Below are positions 7,376 to 15,237 of a stretch of 18,162 bases of DNA, one piece after another. The notes below the pieces were generated by a model. It was given only the letters and a program-made list of their open reading frames with translations. It did not search any database and was not told the DNA's origin. The stretch spans positions 1-18,162 of the forward strand of contig JAUIHU010000010.1 in the NCBI GenBank assembly GCA_030432175.1, written 5' to 3'. A program made the position numbers and the translations under genes. The stretch's first letter is position 1. Each line of letters starts with the position of its first letter. The stretch comes from Verrucomicrobiia bacterium (lineage in GTDB: Bacteria; Verrucomicrobiota; Verrucomicrobiia; Limisphaerales; JAUIHU01).

Positions 7376-8548
7376 TTGCAATCTTCGATCAAAGTCCGAT
7401 GCATGTTGGGCGCTCATCGGTCAGTTGAACAGGAAAATTTCCAACCTTTTTCAACAGACACTCATCCTGCCTCACCCGCTTTAGCTGGTTTACGAATTTT
7501 TTCTGACACGCCGAAGTCATTGGCAGGTTTCGACCCTCCAGGAAACGGCAAATGGCAGATGATGGAAACATTGTTGGATCCATCCGGGGTTTGCCCTGTT
7601 CAAGCGTGGACTCAAATAGAACCACTCAGCGCTGGAGTTCTTTGGGAATGGATTGCTGAACATCATGTACCTTCTCCATCGATTGAACTCCCAAAAATGA
7701 ATGAGGGAGAGTTGAAATGGAATTGGCTTTATATCACCCGACGAGCTTCAGTTTCCCAATACGATCAGCTTCTAAGCCTGGTTTACCCGCCCGAATATAA
7801 AAATCTACCCAACCTTGCTTGCATAGCGCTTGAAGGCAGTTCATTTCATGGAACGCATGGCCGATCCTGGAAAACCTCTTTGGGCAACCTTCATCTATCT
7901 ACATCAATCCACCCAGAGCATTATCCACTCCTTTCATTTCAGGGCTCGGAATGGGTAATGGCAGCCGCCTGCGCCACGAGGGAATCGCTGATCAGCGCCG
8001 GCGTTTCGAGTAGCGAACTCAAAATCAAATGGATGAATGATGTCCTTGCAAGCTCCAGAAAAATTGCAGGAGCGCTTACAGGGTCCAAATGGACTGGAAA
8101 AAGGCTGGACCGCCTGGTATGGGGCATCGGGGTTAACGTATTGAAAACTCCTGAGCTTCCAGAGCGCACTCCACTAACTACTGATCCTGTCAGCCTACGG
8201 GAAACATTATCTTTTCAAGGGATCAATATATCTCAGCATTTGGAGCGACAACTTTTTTGGGGGTTGCTGTTTCAAATCCTGGCGCAACTGGCTTTTCATT
8301 TCCGAAACATCTGGTCTCTGGGAATGAAGGGTATATTCACTCAGTACAATGACGCCTTGGCCTACCTGAACCAGCCTGTACAAGTATTGGATGAGGGCTC
8401 TGGAATGGTTATGGATGAAGGGATTTTTAAAGGTGTTGAAACCGACCTTTCTCTTCAACTCCAGACAACACAGTACTCCAAGGCGGTTAAATACAAAAAA
8501 GGCCGAATACGATCAGTCAATCATATCCACAAAATCCCAAGGCTATAG
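7376..8548 (+). CDS. birA: Biotin--protein ligase-like protein (BirA catalytic domain, atypical loop)
   Basis: Up to 390 residues if translated from TTG 7376 (weak AGAGG ten bases upstream); ATG 7403 and ATG 7559 are alternatives. The first 110 residues or so match nothing I know and are not a BirA winged helix. The rest follows the BirA/LplA/LipB catalytic fold: a first strand YITRRASVSQYDQLL, ACIALEG, GRSWKTSLGNLHLS, IKWMNDVLASSRKIAGAL (218-235; KWPND with Met for Pro) and WGIGVNV, then a C-terminal small domain with FKGVETDLSLQLQ. Where BirA has the biotinyl-AMP loop GRGRRG, this protein has FHGTHG (157-162), so both loop arginines of GRGR are lost. It may be a divergent ligase or one with altered adenylate handling. 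It is divergent from pyrH and convergent with trpE. Confidence 0.78.
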   Translation: MQSSIKVRCMLGAHRSVEQENFQPFSTDTHPASPALAGLRIFSDTPKSLAGFDPPGNGKWQMMETLLDPSGVCPVQAWTQIEPLSAGVLWEWIAEHHVPSPSIELPKMNEGELKWNWLYITRRASVSQYDQLLSLVYPPEYKNLPNLACIALEGSSFHGTHGRSWKTSLGNLHLSTSIHPEHYPLLSFQGSEWVMAAACATRESLISAGVSSSELKIKWMNDVLASSRKIAGALTGSKWTGKRLDRLVWGIGVNVLKTPELPERTPLTTDPVSLRETLSFQGINISQHLERQLFWGLLFQILAQLAFHFRNIWSLGMKGIFTQYNDALAYLNQPVQVLDEGSGMVMDEGIFKGVETDLSLQLQTTQYSKAVKYKKGRIRSVNHIHKIPRL

Positions 8549-8571
8549 AACATCCGGAGATTGAAACTCAA

Positions 8572-10119
8572 TCAATCACGAACTGAGAATGACTCGGCCA
8601 ACGCAACAGCTTTGACCATGGCTTTGGATTTGTTAACTGTTTCCTGATACTCTTTTTCCGGATCCGGAGCATGAACCCATCCACCGCCTGCCTGAATGTA
8701 TGCGAAACCGTTCTTTAACAGAGCCGTTCGAATTGTAATACAGCAATCCAGGTTTCCATTGAAAGAAAAGTAACCGACACAACCACCATAGGAACCTCGT
8801 GTGTTCTCTTCCATTTCTGCAATAATCTGCATTGCCCGGATTTTGGGAGCGCCTGAGAGTGTTCCAGCCGGAAAGGTTGCCCTCATGAGTTCGTAAGGAC
8901 TGCTGGATGACGAAAGTTTTCCTTCAACTTGAGAAACAATGTGCATGACATGACTGTACCGCTCAATGACCATCAGGTCTTTCACCTGTACTGTGCCATA
9001 GTCACATACTCGCCCAATATCATTTCGAGCCAGGTCCACCAGCATAACATGCTCCGCCCGCTCCTTAGGATCCGCGAGCAAATCTTTCTCATACTTGACG
9101 TCTTCCTCTTCAGTCGCGCCTCTTGGACGAGTGCCAGCGATGGGTCGAATCTCTACTTTTTGATTTTCCAGCCTGACATGAATTTCCGGAGAAGCGCCAA
9201 CCAGTGAAAACCCATCTAATTCCAACAGAAACAGATAAGGAGACGGATTGATAGTCCTGGCTGCACGGTACACATCCACTGGAGAAGCGTTTAGCGGACA
9301 GGAAAACCTTTGCGACCCGACAACCTGAATAATATCTCCGGCCTGAATGTATTCCTTAGCCTTGCGCACATTCTGAAGGAACACGTCTTTAGGCATATTG
9401 GAAGTGATTTCCAATTCAGGAACTTCGCCCCCCAATGCCACCGGTGGCACATCAACAGATGTTCTTAACTGTGTTTCCAACGCTTCAATCCTGCGCTCAG
9501 CATCTTCGTACGCAGCGTCAGCAGAGTCAAATTCATCCAGACATGCGTTAGCTAACAAAGTCATCGTCTGAGCAGCGCGATCAAATATGACCAGATCTTC
9601 TGCAATAAAAAAATACATGGTAGGAATTCCTAAATCATCATTTGTTGATCGAGGAACTACCGGCTCAACATCATGTATAAACTCGTACCCAAGAAACCCT
9701 ACAGCTCCTCCGGAAAACCTTGAATTAAGTTCTGAATCCACCGGCCGATACCGTTTCATGTAATTTTCTAAAGCCACCAAACCATCTGAAATTACACGAT
9801 TTTCCGAACCCGAACTGCCCTGCCCGGCATGGGTCGGAGCTACTTCCACCCGATCGATTACTTTGCCATCCTCAATAATCTCCACCTGATTCCCCCATTG
9901 GCGGATCAGCGCTCGCGGATTAGATCCAACAAATGAATAACGCCCCAGACGTTCTCCACCCTCTACCGATTCAAACAGGAAGGACTCCCCTTTTCCGCGT
10001 AACTTCAAGTATGCAGAAAGAGGCGTCTCCAGGTCAGTAAGTAACTTTTTCGTCACCGATATCAGATTGCCTTCCTTTTCGGCTAGTAATCTGAATTGAT
10101 CTCTGTCAGGACAAAGCAT
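8572..10119 (-). CDS. trpE: Anthranilate synthase component I
   Basis: 515 residues; converts chorismate with ammonia (from the TrpG glutaminase) to anthranilate, the first committed step of tryptophan synthesis. The N-terminal domain begins with the usual EFxxLA-type segment (DQFRLLAEKEGNLISVTKKLL) and contains SFLFESVEGGERLGRYSFVG, the site where tryptophan feedback binds in the family. The C-terminal chorismate-binding domain shows QVVGSQRFSC, SPYLFLLELDGFSLVGASPE, RPIAGTRPRG, DLARNDIGRVCDYGTV, ERYSHVMHIVSQVEG and the catalytic GTLSGAPKIRAMQII. The GTRPRG and FPAGTLSGAPK blocks fit TrpE rather than PabB. It follows hisF by 31 bases on the same strand, so the two are probably co-transcribed. 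No trpG or trpD is in the window. The leader shows no Trp-codon attenuator. Confidence 0.96.
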   Translation of the reverse strand: MLCPDRDQFRLLAEKEGNLISVTKKLLTDLETPLSAYLKLRGKGESFLFESVEGGERLGRYSFVGSNPRALIRQWGNQVEIIEDGKVIDRVEVAPTHAGQGSSGSENRVISDGLVALENYMKRYRPVDSELNSRFSGGAVGFLGYEFIHDVEPVVPRSTNDDLGIPTMYFFIAEDLVIFDRAAQTMTLLANACLDEFDSADAAYEDAERRIEALETQLRTSVDVPPVALGGEVPELEITSNMPKDVFLQNVRKAKEYIQAGDIIQVVGSQRFSCPLNASPVDVYRAARTINPSPYLFLLELDGFSLVGASPEIHVRLENQKVEIRPIAGTRPRGATEEEDVKYEKDLLADPKERAEHVMLVDLARNDIGRVCDYGTVQVKDLMVIERYSHVMHIVSQVEGKLSSSSSPYELMRATFPAGTLSGAPKIRAMQIIAEMEENTRGSYGGCVGYFSFNGNLDCCITIRTALLKNGFAYIQAGGGWVHAPDPEKEYQETVNKSKAMVKAVALAESFSVRD

Positions 10120-10150
10120 GGTTATTTAAAATACCCCAAAAATAAAATTC

Positions 10151-10939
10151 CTAAAGATTCGCCATTACAGGACGCACAGGTATTCCTCTCTCAGCAAGAT
10201 ACTCCTTCACATCGCCCACTGTAAATTCTTGAAAATGAAAAATACTGGCAGCCAATACGGCATCCGCTTTACCTTGATCCAATGCCTCTGCCATGTGCTC
10301 TAAAGAACCAGCCCCCCCGCTGGCAACTATGGGAGCTTCCACCAGTTCAGATATCTTCCGGGTAATTTCCAAATCAAAACCCGCTTTTGTCCCGTCGGCG
10401 TCAATACTGTTCAATACGATTTCACCGGCTCCCAAAGATACGGCCTTCTCCGCCCATTCAATGGCGTCCAGTCCCGTCGGCTTTCTTCCTCCATGAGAAA
10501 ATACTCCCCATTGGCCCGGCGCGATTTGCTTGGCATCAATGGAAACTACAATGCATTGGCTACCAAATTTTTCAGCGCCCGCTTTAATTAAACCAGGATC
10601 CTTCAGCGCGGAAGAATTAATACTGATCTTGTCAGCTCCGGCTCGAAGCATCAGATACATGTCCTCAAGAGAGCGAATGCCCCCTCCCACTGTCAGGGGC
10701 ATAAAACACTGATCAGCTGCGCGCTCAATGACATCAATCATGGTGTCACGTCCGTGAGCGCTGGCGGTAATATCAAAGAAAACCATCTCATCCGCGCCCT
10801 GTTCATTGTATCGCAGAGCCAGTTCCACAGGGTCCCCGACATTTTTCAACTCACCCGCTTCAGCTCGACCGAACTGAACCCCTCTGGTGACTTGACCATC
10901 ATGCACGTCCAAACATGGAATGACTCTTCTTGCTAACAT
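10151..10939 (-). CDS. hisF: Imidazole glycerol phosphate synthase cyclase subunit
   Basis: 262 residues, close to the usual length. HisF is the cyclase half of IGP synthase: with ammonia from HisH it turns PRFAR into imidazole glycerol phosphate and AICAR. The (beta/alpha)8 barrel is complete: MLARRVIPCLDVHDGQVTRG with catalytic Asp11, GDPVELALRYNEQGADEMVFFDI, MPLTVGGGIRSLEDM (phosphate loop), GADKISINSSAL, VVSIDAK with the second catalytic Asp near 130, EIVLNSIDADGTKAGFDLE and PIVASGGAGSLEHM. A hisH partner is not in the window. It precedes trpE by 31 bases in a two-gene unit joining histidine and tryptophan synthesis. The 220 bases upstream contain the terminator of the preceding minus-strand gene. 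Confidence 0.97.
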   Translation of the reverse strand: MLARRVIPCLDVHDGQVTRGVQFGRAEAGELKNVGDPVELALRYNEQGADEMVFFDITASAHGRDTMIDVIERAADQCFMPLTVGGGIRSLEDMYLMLRAGADKISINSSALKDPGLIKAGAEKFGSQCIVVSIDAKQIAPGQWGVFSHGGRKPTGLDAIEWAEKAVSLGAGEIVLNSIDADGTKAGFDLEITRKISELVEAPIVASGGAGSLEHMAEALDQGKADAVLAASIFHFQEFTVGDVKEYLAERGIPVRPVMANL

Positions 10940-11082
10940 CGATTCAGGCTGGAAGATTAATATATTGGATTCCGTACGAACCGCTTTTACTTTCTAAACT
11001 TACTTGTACTTGATTGCATGCGAACAACGCCAACCTAAATCCAGTCAAGGCGTTGGAAAAGAAAAGATTCGATTCGGTTTAT

Positions 11083-11114
11083 AAAAAAACCATGACGCCG
11101 ATATGACATCATGG
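11083..11114 (-). terminator. Intrinsic terminator after the coiled-coil/AT-hook gene
   Basis: On the minus strand a 10-bp stem (two G-T pairs) with a 5-base ATATC loop is formed by 11105-11114 and 11090-11099, followed at once by seven T (11089-11083). It lies 46 bases after the stop of the gene at 11160 and about 145 bases before hisF, so it separates the two transcription units. Confidence 0.8.
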
Positions 11115-11159
11115 CTTGAAATGTAAACTTTCGGATGAAAATTTAATTTGGAACGCTGA

Positions 11160-11588
11160 TTAAGCGCCTGTCTTCGGTCTGAATTTTCCACCTTCGTTGA
11201 CGAACAACTTCTTGTTGTACAGAATCTGGTTCAACGAATTGATTGGGTTCGAAGCAGAAAACTTGTATCCCACATCTTTTTGGACTTTGTCCAGAATGTC
11301 ATGTTTGTTCAACGGACCATCCTTGGTTACCATAATTACAGCCTCTTTGAGAGAAACTGAATTTTTTGCTCTCTTACCGCGACCTCCGCGACCTTTACGA
11401 GCAGGAGCCTTCTCAACAGCGCCTTCTGTGGTAACTTTTGCAGGTCTCCCTGGTTTAACAGCTACAGAACTGGTGCCTCCCAAGGCTTGTTCGATTTGTT
11501 TTAAACGCTCTTCGAGTTCTTTTTTCTCCTGAACAAGTGAATTGCGTGTTTCAATGAATTGCTTTAACGGATCATTAACGTTTTTCAT
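11160..11588 (-). CDS. Coiled-coil / AT-hook / HARE-HTH-like nucleoid-associated protein
   Basis: 142 residues in three parts. Residues about 8-37 are a charged coiled coil (FIETRNSLVQEKKELEERLKQIEQAL), likely for dimerisation. Residues 45-75 are a flexible basic linker with an AT-hook core KPGRPAK (45-51) and a second basic patch KGRGGRGKRAK (65-75). Residues about 78-140 form a winged-helix pattern (SLKEAVIMVTKDGPLNKHDILDKVQ, then SLNQILYNKKLFVNEGGKFRPK) resembling the HARE-HTH family, which includes the N-terminal domain of RNA polymerase delta. Together this suggests an abundant DNA-binding protein with H-NS-like layout, though I know no named family for it. It has its own terminator; upstream lies an unusually AT-rich stretch. 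Domain calls are by pattern, not search. Confidence 0.68.
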   Translation of the reverse strand: MKNVNDPLKQFIETRNSLVQEKKELEERLKQIEQALGGTSSVAVKPGRPAKVTTEGAVEKAPARKGRGGRGKRAKNSVSLKEAVIMVTKDGPLNKHDILDKVQKDVGYKFSASNPINSLNQILYNKKLFVNEGGKFRPKTGA

Positions 11589-11969
11589 AATTTTTACTTA
11601 AAAGCCTGTCCTCATCAAACAAAGACAGCTTTCTGTCTCCTACATCCCCACAAGATACTGACCCTGTAAGATTTAGGCATTTCGGTTGTTTTGTATTGAA
11701 TCAGGCTGAAAGGAGCAGTTCTATGAGGTAATCCATTCCTCAATTCAATTAACTATTCCTTGATCACTTTCAACTAATCCATAAGTTGATTAAAAATCCA
11801 ACTTAATCAAGTTAAATATTAAAAGAATAGAATTTATTTTACATTTTTATGTTTAGCGACTCTCTTCACCACAATAAGAATTAAACTTTCAAACCAGTGA
11901 CTCGACCGATTATTTGACTCCAAACTAACAACTTTGATCCCTTCAGAATGATATTCTGTTCACTCACAT
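11589..11969. promoter_or_regulatory. AT-rich intergenic region between ubiE/menG and the AT-hook gene
   Basis: 381 bases with no convincing gene. From about 11740 to 11860 the sequence is strongly AT-rich and contains an inverted repeat TTGATTAA (11786-11793) / TTAATCAA (11803-11810), with a further AACTT/AAGTT overlap. On the minus strand a 6-bp stem AGACAG-AAAG-CTGTCT (11638-11623) followed by TTTGTTTG could be a weak terminator or leader hairpin ahead of the AT-hook gene. A CAGAAT-GAT-ATTCTG hairpin (11944-11958) follows ubiE without a T-run. The promoter of the 11588 gene should lie here. Confidence 0.4.
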
Positions 11970-12722
11970 TTAGCGCTCATCAATTAACAAGCGCTGACTC
12001 TTAACTGCAACGTGCAGACTCATGATCCCTCCCGCAAACTCAGTTACCTTTATGTCTTTGACTCCCAACTTTTCCAGTTCTTCCCAAAGCCCGGCTTGAG
12101 CGGGATACTTTTCAAGCGATTCAGAAAGATATCCATAAGTATCCGCATCTCCATAAAAAATTCTACCAAACCAGGGAATCAGAAATTTAAGTTGAAGAGT
12201 GAATAAAAGCCTCCAGAATTTGTTTCTGGGTTTTCCCAAATCAAGAACCGCCAATCGGCCTCCTGGTTTCAACAGTCTCCACAGCTCCCTCAATCCTCCA
12301 CTAAAATCCGAAAGGTTCCGTAATCCGTACGCGATTGTCACAACATCAAAAGCTTCATCTTCAAACGAGATGTTCAAAGCATCTCCCTGAATAAATCGAA
12401 GTCGTCTGGAGCCTTGTGCTTCACCAATCTGTTTCAGCCGCTGGCCAGCAATATCCAACATGGCTGGCGAGAAGTCCAAACCGACTGAATCCGCTCCAAG
12501 CTTCGCCATCCTCAATGTGATATCCCCGGTTCCACAACATACATCCAAGGCTTTGGTCCCTTGAGAAATACCACATTGCCTGACCATGGTACGCTTCCAC
12601 AAACGGTGCATTCCAAGACTCTGCAAGTCGTTCACCAAATCATAATGCCTGGCAATCTTCTCAAATAGGATATTGACTCGATGAGCGCGCTCTACGCCAG
12701 CTTCATAGTATTTATTACCCAT
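11970..12722 (-). CDS. ubiE: Demethylmenaquinone/ubiquinone C-methyltransferase
   Basis: 250 residues, SAM-dependent methyltransferase of the UbiE/MenG family, which adds the ring methyl in the last step of menaquinone synthesis or the C-methylation of ubiquinone. Family landmarks: VNILFEKIARHYDLVNDLQSLGMHRLWKR at the N-terminus, the SAM loop ALDVCCGTGDITL (58-70), VGLDFSPAMLDIA, FIQGDAL, FDVVTIAYGLRNLSDFSGGLRELWRLLKPGGRLAVLDLGKP and YGYLSESLEKYP (family SYxYLxxSxxxFP). The AYGLRN block distinguishes this family from generic methyltransferases. Which quinone is made cannot be read from one gene; in the suspected phylum menaquinone (MenG) is more likely. It stands alone, with non-coding stretches of 381 and 433 bases on either side. 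Confidence 0.94.
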   Translation of the reverse strand: MGNKYYEAGVERAHRVNILFEKIARHYDLVNDLQSLGMHRLWKRTMVRQCGISQGTKALDVCCGTGDITLRMAKLGADSVGLDFSPAMLDIAGQRLKQIGEAQGSRRLRFIQGDALNISFEDEAFDVVTIAYGLRNLSDFSGGLRELWRLLKPGGRLAVLDLGKPRNKFWRLLFTLQLKFLIPWFGRIFYGDADTYGYLSESLEKYPAQAGLWEELEKLGVKDIKVTEFAGGIMSLHVAVKSQRLLIDER

Positions 12723-13155
12723 AAATTTGCTTTCAAGTTATCTCGTCCACCAATATTTTCAGCAAATAATGTTGTGATTGATTAAAGAAAATAAATGTCA
12801 GATGCAGGACCTCCCCGTTCGTTTCGTTGGTTCTCCCAGCGACAAACATCGTTTTCCATCAGGCAAGTAGTTCAATTTGAGGATTTCCGGTGCGGACCCT
12901 TCATCAAGCCCTCTAAACGCCCAAATAAAGGTCATGGATTCAGTTTGCAATGAGTTTTTGGCGCCCTATACTGCCTTGTCTGAATAGGTGGACGTCCCGT
13001 CACTGCTTCAACGGATTGGATTACAGCTGGCGACGACAGGAAAGACATCAATGAATTAATTTTCATTAGCAATCAAGCCACCAACATGGTCTTGCTTGCC
13101 AACACCTGTTAAGTAAATTTTTAACCCGGAATAAACAACAGACGATTGATTTTAT
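12723..13155. promoter_or_regulatory. Intergenic region between divergent ubiE and hpnH, with leader hairpins
   Basis: 433 bases with no gene I can support; the longest plus-strand ATG ORF I noticed (12950-13054, 34 codons) has no Shine-Dalgarno and looks random. Near hpnH there is a hairpin GCAATCAAG/CTTGCTTGC (13069-13077 with 13091-13099, one mismatch, inner ACC/GGT pairs), a small AATGAA/TTCATT palindrome (13050-13067) and a GTTAA/TTAAC pair at about 13108-13126. None has a T-run, so they are possible leader structures rather than terminators. No known riboswitch is recognised. Both divergent promoters should be here. Confidence 0.35.
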
Positions 13156-14511
13156 ATGCGTTTCCCTTTGGCGCTTTCACTCAGAATCGCTAAGCACATC
13201 ATGAAGCATAAGTTGCTTCGAACCCCAAAGTTCGCATTGGTGCTTCAGCTTGAACCCCTTCACACCTGCAATCTGACCTGCACTGGATGCGGTCGTATCC
13301 GGGAGTACTCAACCAGCTTAAAAGACATGATGTCACTGGAAGATTGCCTTAACTCTGCCAACGAATGCGATGCCCCAATGGTTTCTGTTTGTGGAGGTGA
13401 ACCGTTAATTTACCCCAAAATTGAAGAATTAGTAGAAGGTCTACTTGAACAAAAACGAATCGTTTATATCTGTACCAACGGTATGTTCATGCGCAAGAAA
13501 ATGCGCGCCTACTTGTCCAGCATCTATGACTCGTCTCTGGAGCCCAAACTTAAAGAGTTGCTGGATGCCAAGCTGATTTCAGAAAAAGAAGCTGCAGAAA
13601 TCCGTCTTGGCAAAGAAAAAGGCAAATCAGTGATTCGCCCCACTCAATGGATGTATTGGAATGTTCACGTAGATGGACTGGAGTACACGCACGATTTAAT
13701 TGTTGAGCGTGAGGGAGTGTTTCAAGAATGCGTCCTGGCTATGCGAATGGCTAAAATACTTGGATTTCAGGTTGCCACGAACACCACTGTCTACAAGGAA
13801 ACCAACATGAAAGAAATCGAAGATATGTTCGCTTTCCTTTCAACTCTTGAAGTGGACGGGCACACTATTTCTCCTGGTTACGATTACGACGCCGCCAAGA
13901 AAGATATGATGAAACGTCTGAATATAAATCCTGACGACTTTTATCTAACACGCACTATGACCAGGGAGAAGTTTGCCAAAATTGAGGAATGGAGCCAGGA
14001 TTTCAATATTTTCGGCACCCCGGTCTATCAGGAATTTCTAGCCGGTAAACGCGAACTGACTTGCACCGCCTGGGCTATCCCAACCCGGAATATTCGAGGC
14101 TGGAAAGCCCCCTGCTACCTGATGACTGACGGTCATTACGATCAATATCAGGAAATGCTGGAAAAAGTGGATTGGGAAAAATATGGAGTCGTCGACGGCG
14201 AAGCTCGCGATCCTCGCTGCGAAAACTGCATGGTACATTGCGGTTATGATCCAAGCGGAGCCTTAGGCACCAACTACCAGCGCGGCGATAACTGGAAGAA
14301 CTTCAAATACAACTTCGGTCCCAAGCCTTCGTTCAACGCCACCGGACTTAAAATCGAAGCCTTCAATGGTGTTTCCATAGGCAAAGGACACCTGGCTGAG
14401 GCTAAAGCGTCTCTTCGAAATCAGGATCACTGTGATTCGGCAGCCGCCAATGCCTCAGACCAATGCAGCAACTCAGAAACTGCAACTGAGACATCACACG
14501 CTGTAAAATAA
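13156..14511 (+). CDS. hpnH: HpnH-like radical SAM adenosyl hopane synthase
   Basis: 451 residues. HpnH joins the adenosyl group of SAM to diploptene, the first step to side-chain-extended hopanoids. The N-terminus matches the family (ALSLRIAKHIMKHKL...FALVLQLEPLHTCNLTCTGCGRI), with the iron-sulfur cysteines C38, C42 and C45 (CxxxCxxC), VCGGEPLIYP (79-87) and YICTNGMFM. The C-terminal part shows CTAWAIPTRNIRGWKAPCYLMTDGHY and DPRCENCMVHCGYDPSGALG, typical of HpnH. A helical segment of about 45 residues (119-163, rich in Lys and Glu) lies between MRKKM and WNVHVDGL and looks like an insertion relative to the proteobacterial enzymes I recall; a Ser/Ala/Asn/Cys-containing tail after 410 also looks extra. 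No other hopanoid gene is nearby. hscB follows after 48 bases. Confidence 0.88.
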   Translation: MRFPLALSLRIAKHIMKHKLLRTPKFALVLQLEPLHTCNLTCTGCGRIREYSTSLKDMMSLEDCLNSANECDAPMVSVCGGEPLIYPKIEELVEGLLEQKRIVYICTNGMFMRKKMRAYLSSIYDSSLEPKLKELLDAKLISEKEAAEIRLGKEKGKSVIRPTQWMYWNVHVDGLEYTHDLIVEREGVFQECVLAMRMAKILGFQVATNTTVYKETNMKEIEDMFAFLSTLEVDGHTISPGYDYDAAKKDMMKRLNINPDDFYLTRTMTREKFAKIEEWSQDFNIFGTPVYQEFLAGKRELTCTAWAIPTRNIRGWKAPCYLMTDGHYDQYQEMLEKVDWEKYGVVDGEARDPRCENCMVHCGYDPSGALGTNYQRGDNWKNFKYNFGPKPSFNATGLKIEAFNGVSIGKGHLAEAKASLRNQDHCDSAAANASDQCSNSETATETSHAVK

Positions 14512-14559
14512 AGAAAGCAATATTGACAGCGCATCGGCTTCCAGAGCTAGCTTGAATCC

Positions 14560-15183
14560 ATGGATTACTTCGAGTTACTCGGGCTGAACAAACTCCCTTA
14601 CCTGGATCCCAGACAGGTAAGGGATGCGTTTCATCGTCTTTCGACAAAGTATCATCCAGATCACTTTCATCAGGATTCGGATGATGCTCGTCGAGAGGCG
14701 CATGAGAAATACACATTGCTCAATACCGCAAACCAGACTCTGACTGATCCGGTGCGCCGACTGATGTATTTATTGAGCCTGGACGAGACTTGCCCCGAAA
14801 AAACCTCTCCTTCACTCTCTTCGGTTCAAGAAGCATCTTCAGATCTAGTCGATCTGTTAATGGAAACAGGAATGCTGTGTCAAAATGTGGACAGGTTCAT
14901 GGTCAAAAAAGAACAAACCAATTCACCCATGGTAAAAGTCCACCTCTTCAAGGAGGGTATGGAATGGAAATCAAAATTAGATACTTTACAGGATAAAATC
15001 CAGGCGAAGTACGACGGCGTTATTCAAGAAATCAAAGATTTGAACCCGGTTTGGAGCCTGACAGATACTGGCAAAAACTTTCAAAATCACCGCCAAACCA
15101 TCGAAAACTGCCTTCAAAAACTGAAGTCTCTGGATCGCGCCAGCTCTCAGATTAAGGAACGACAAGTTCGGTTATTCTTTTGA
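14560..15183 (+). CDS. hscB: HscB-like J-domain co-chaperone for Fe-S cluster assembly
   Basis: 207 residues, slightly longer than E. coli HscB (171). An N-terminal J domain (about 1-70) starts MDYFELLGL and holds the HPD motif at 32-34 (TKYHPDHF), followed by the segment LTDPVRRLMYLLSL that is typical of HscB rather than DnaJ. The C-terminal half is helical (residues about 90-207), matching the domain that binds the scaffold IscU. HscB delivers IscU to the Hsp70 HscA and stimulates its ATPase. No isc or suf genes are adjacent, but it follows the Fe-S enzyme HpnH and may share its transcript. Codons 12-22 contain a perfect 11-bp inverted repeat. The start ATG fits the family N-terminus. Confidence 0.85.
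   Translation: MDYFELLGLNKLPYLDPRQVRDAFHRLSTKYHPDHFHQDSDDARREAHEKYTLLNTANQTLTDPVRRLMYLLSLDETCPEKTSPSLSSVQEASSDLVDLLMETGMLCQNVDRFMVKKEQTNSPMVKVHLFKEGMEWKSKLDTLQDKIQAKYDGVIQEIKDLNPVWSLTDTGKNFQNHRQTIENCLQKLKSLDRASSQIKERQVRLFF
14594..14624 (+). repeat. Perfect 11-bp inverted repeat in the start of hscB
   Basis: TCCCTTACCTG (14594-14604) and CAGGTAAGGGA (14614-14624) form an uninterrupted 11-bp stem with a 9-base loop. It begins 34 bases after the hscB start codon, within codons 12-22, and no T-run follows. In the mRNA it would be a very stable hairpin just downstream of the initiating ribosome. Confidence 0.85.
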
Positions 15184-15237
15184 AGCGCATCGAAATCATC
15201 AGAGCCAAAAAGCCTCACAATGTCACTTCAGCCAATC

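Noticed and set aside
8559..8573. GATTGA/TCAATC hairpin between convergent birA-like gene and trpE as a bidirectional terminator
   Set aside because: Weak AT-rich stem with a 3-base loop and no T-run, overlapping the trpE stop.
12950..13054. 34-codon plus-strand ORF in the hpnH upstream region
   Set aside because: No Shine-Dalgarno, Trp/Arg/Cys-rich random-looking composition and no similarity to a known small protein.
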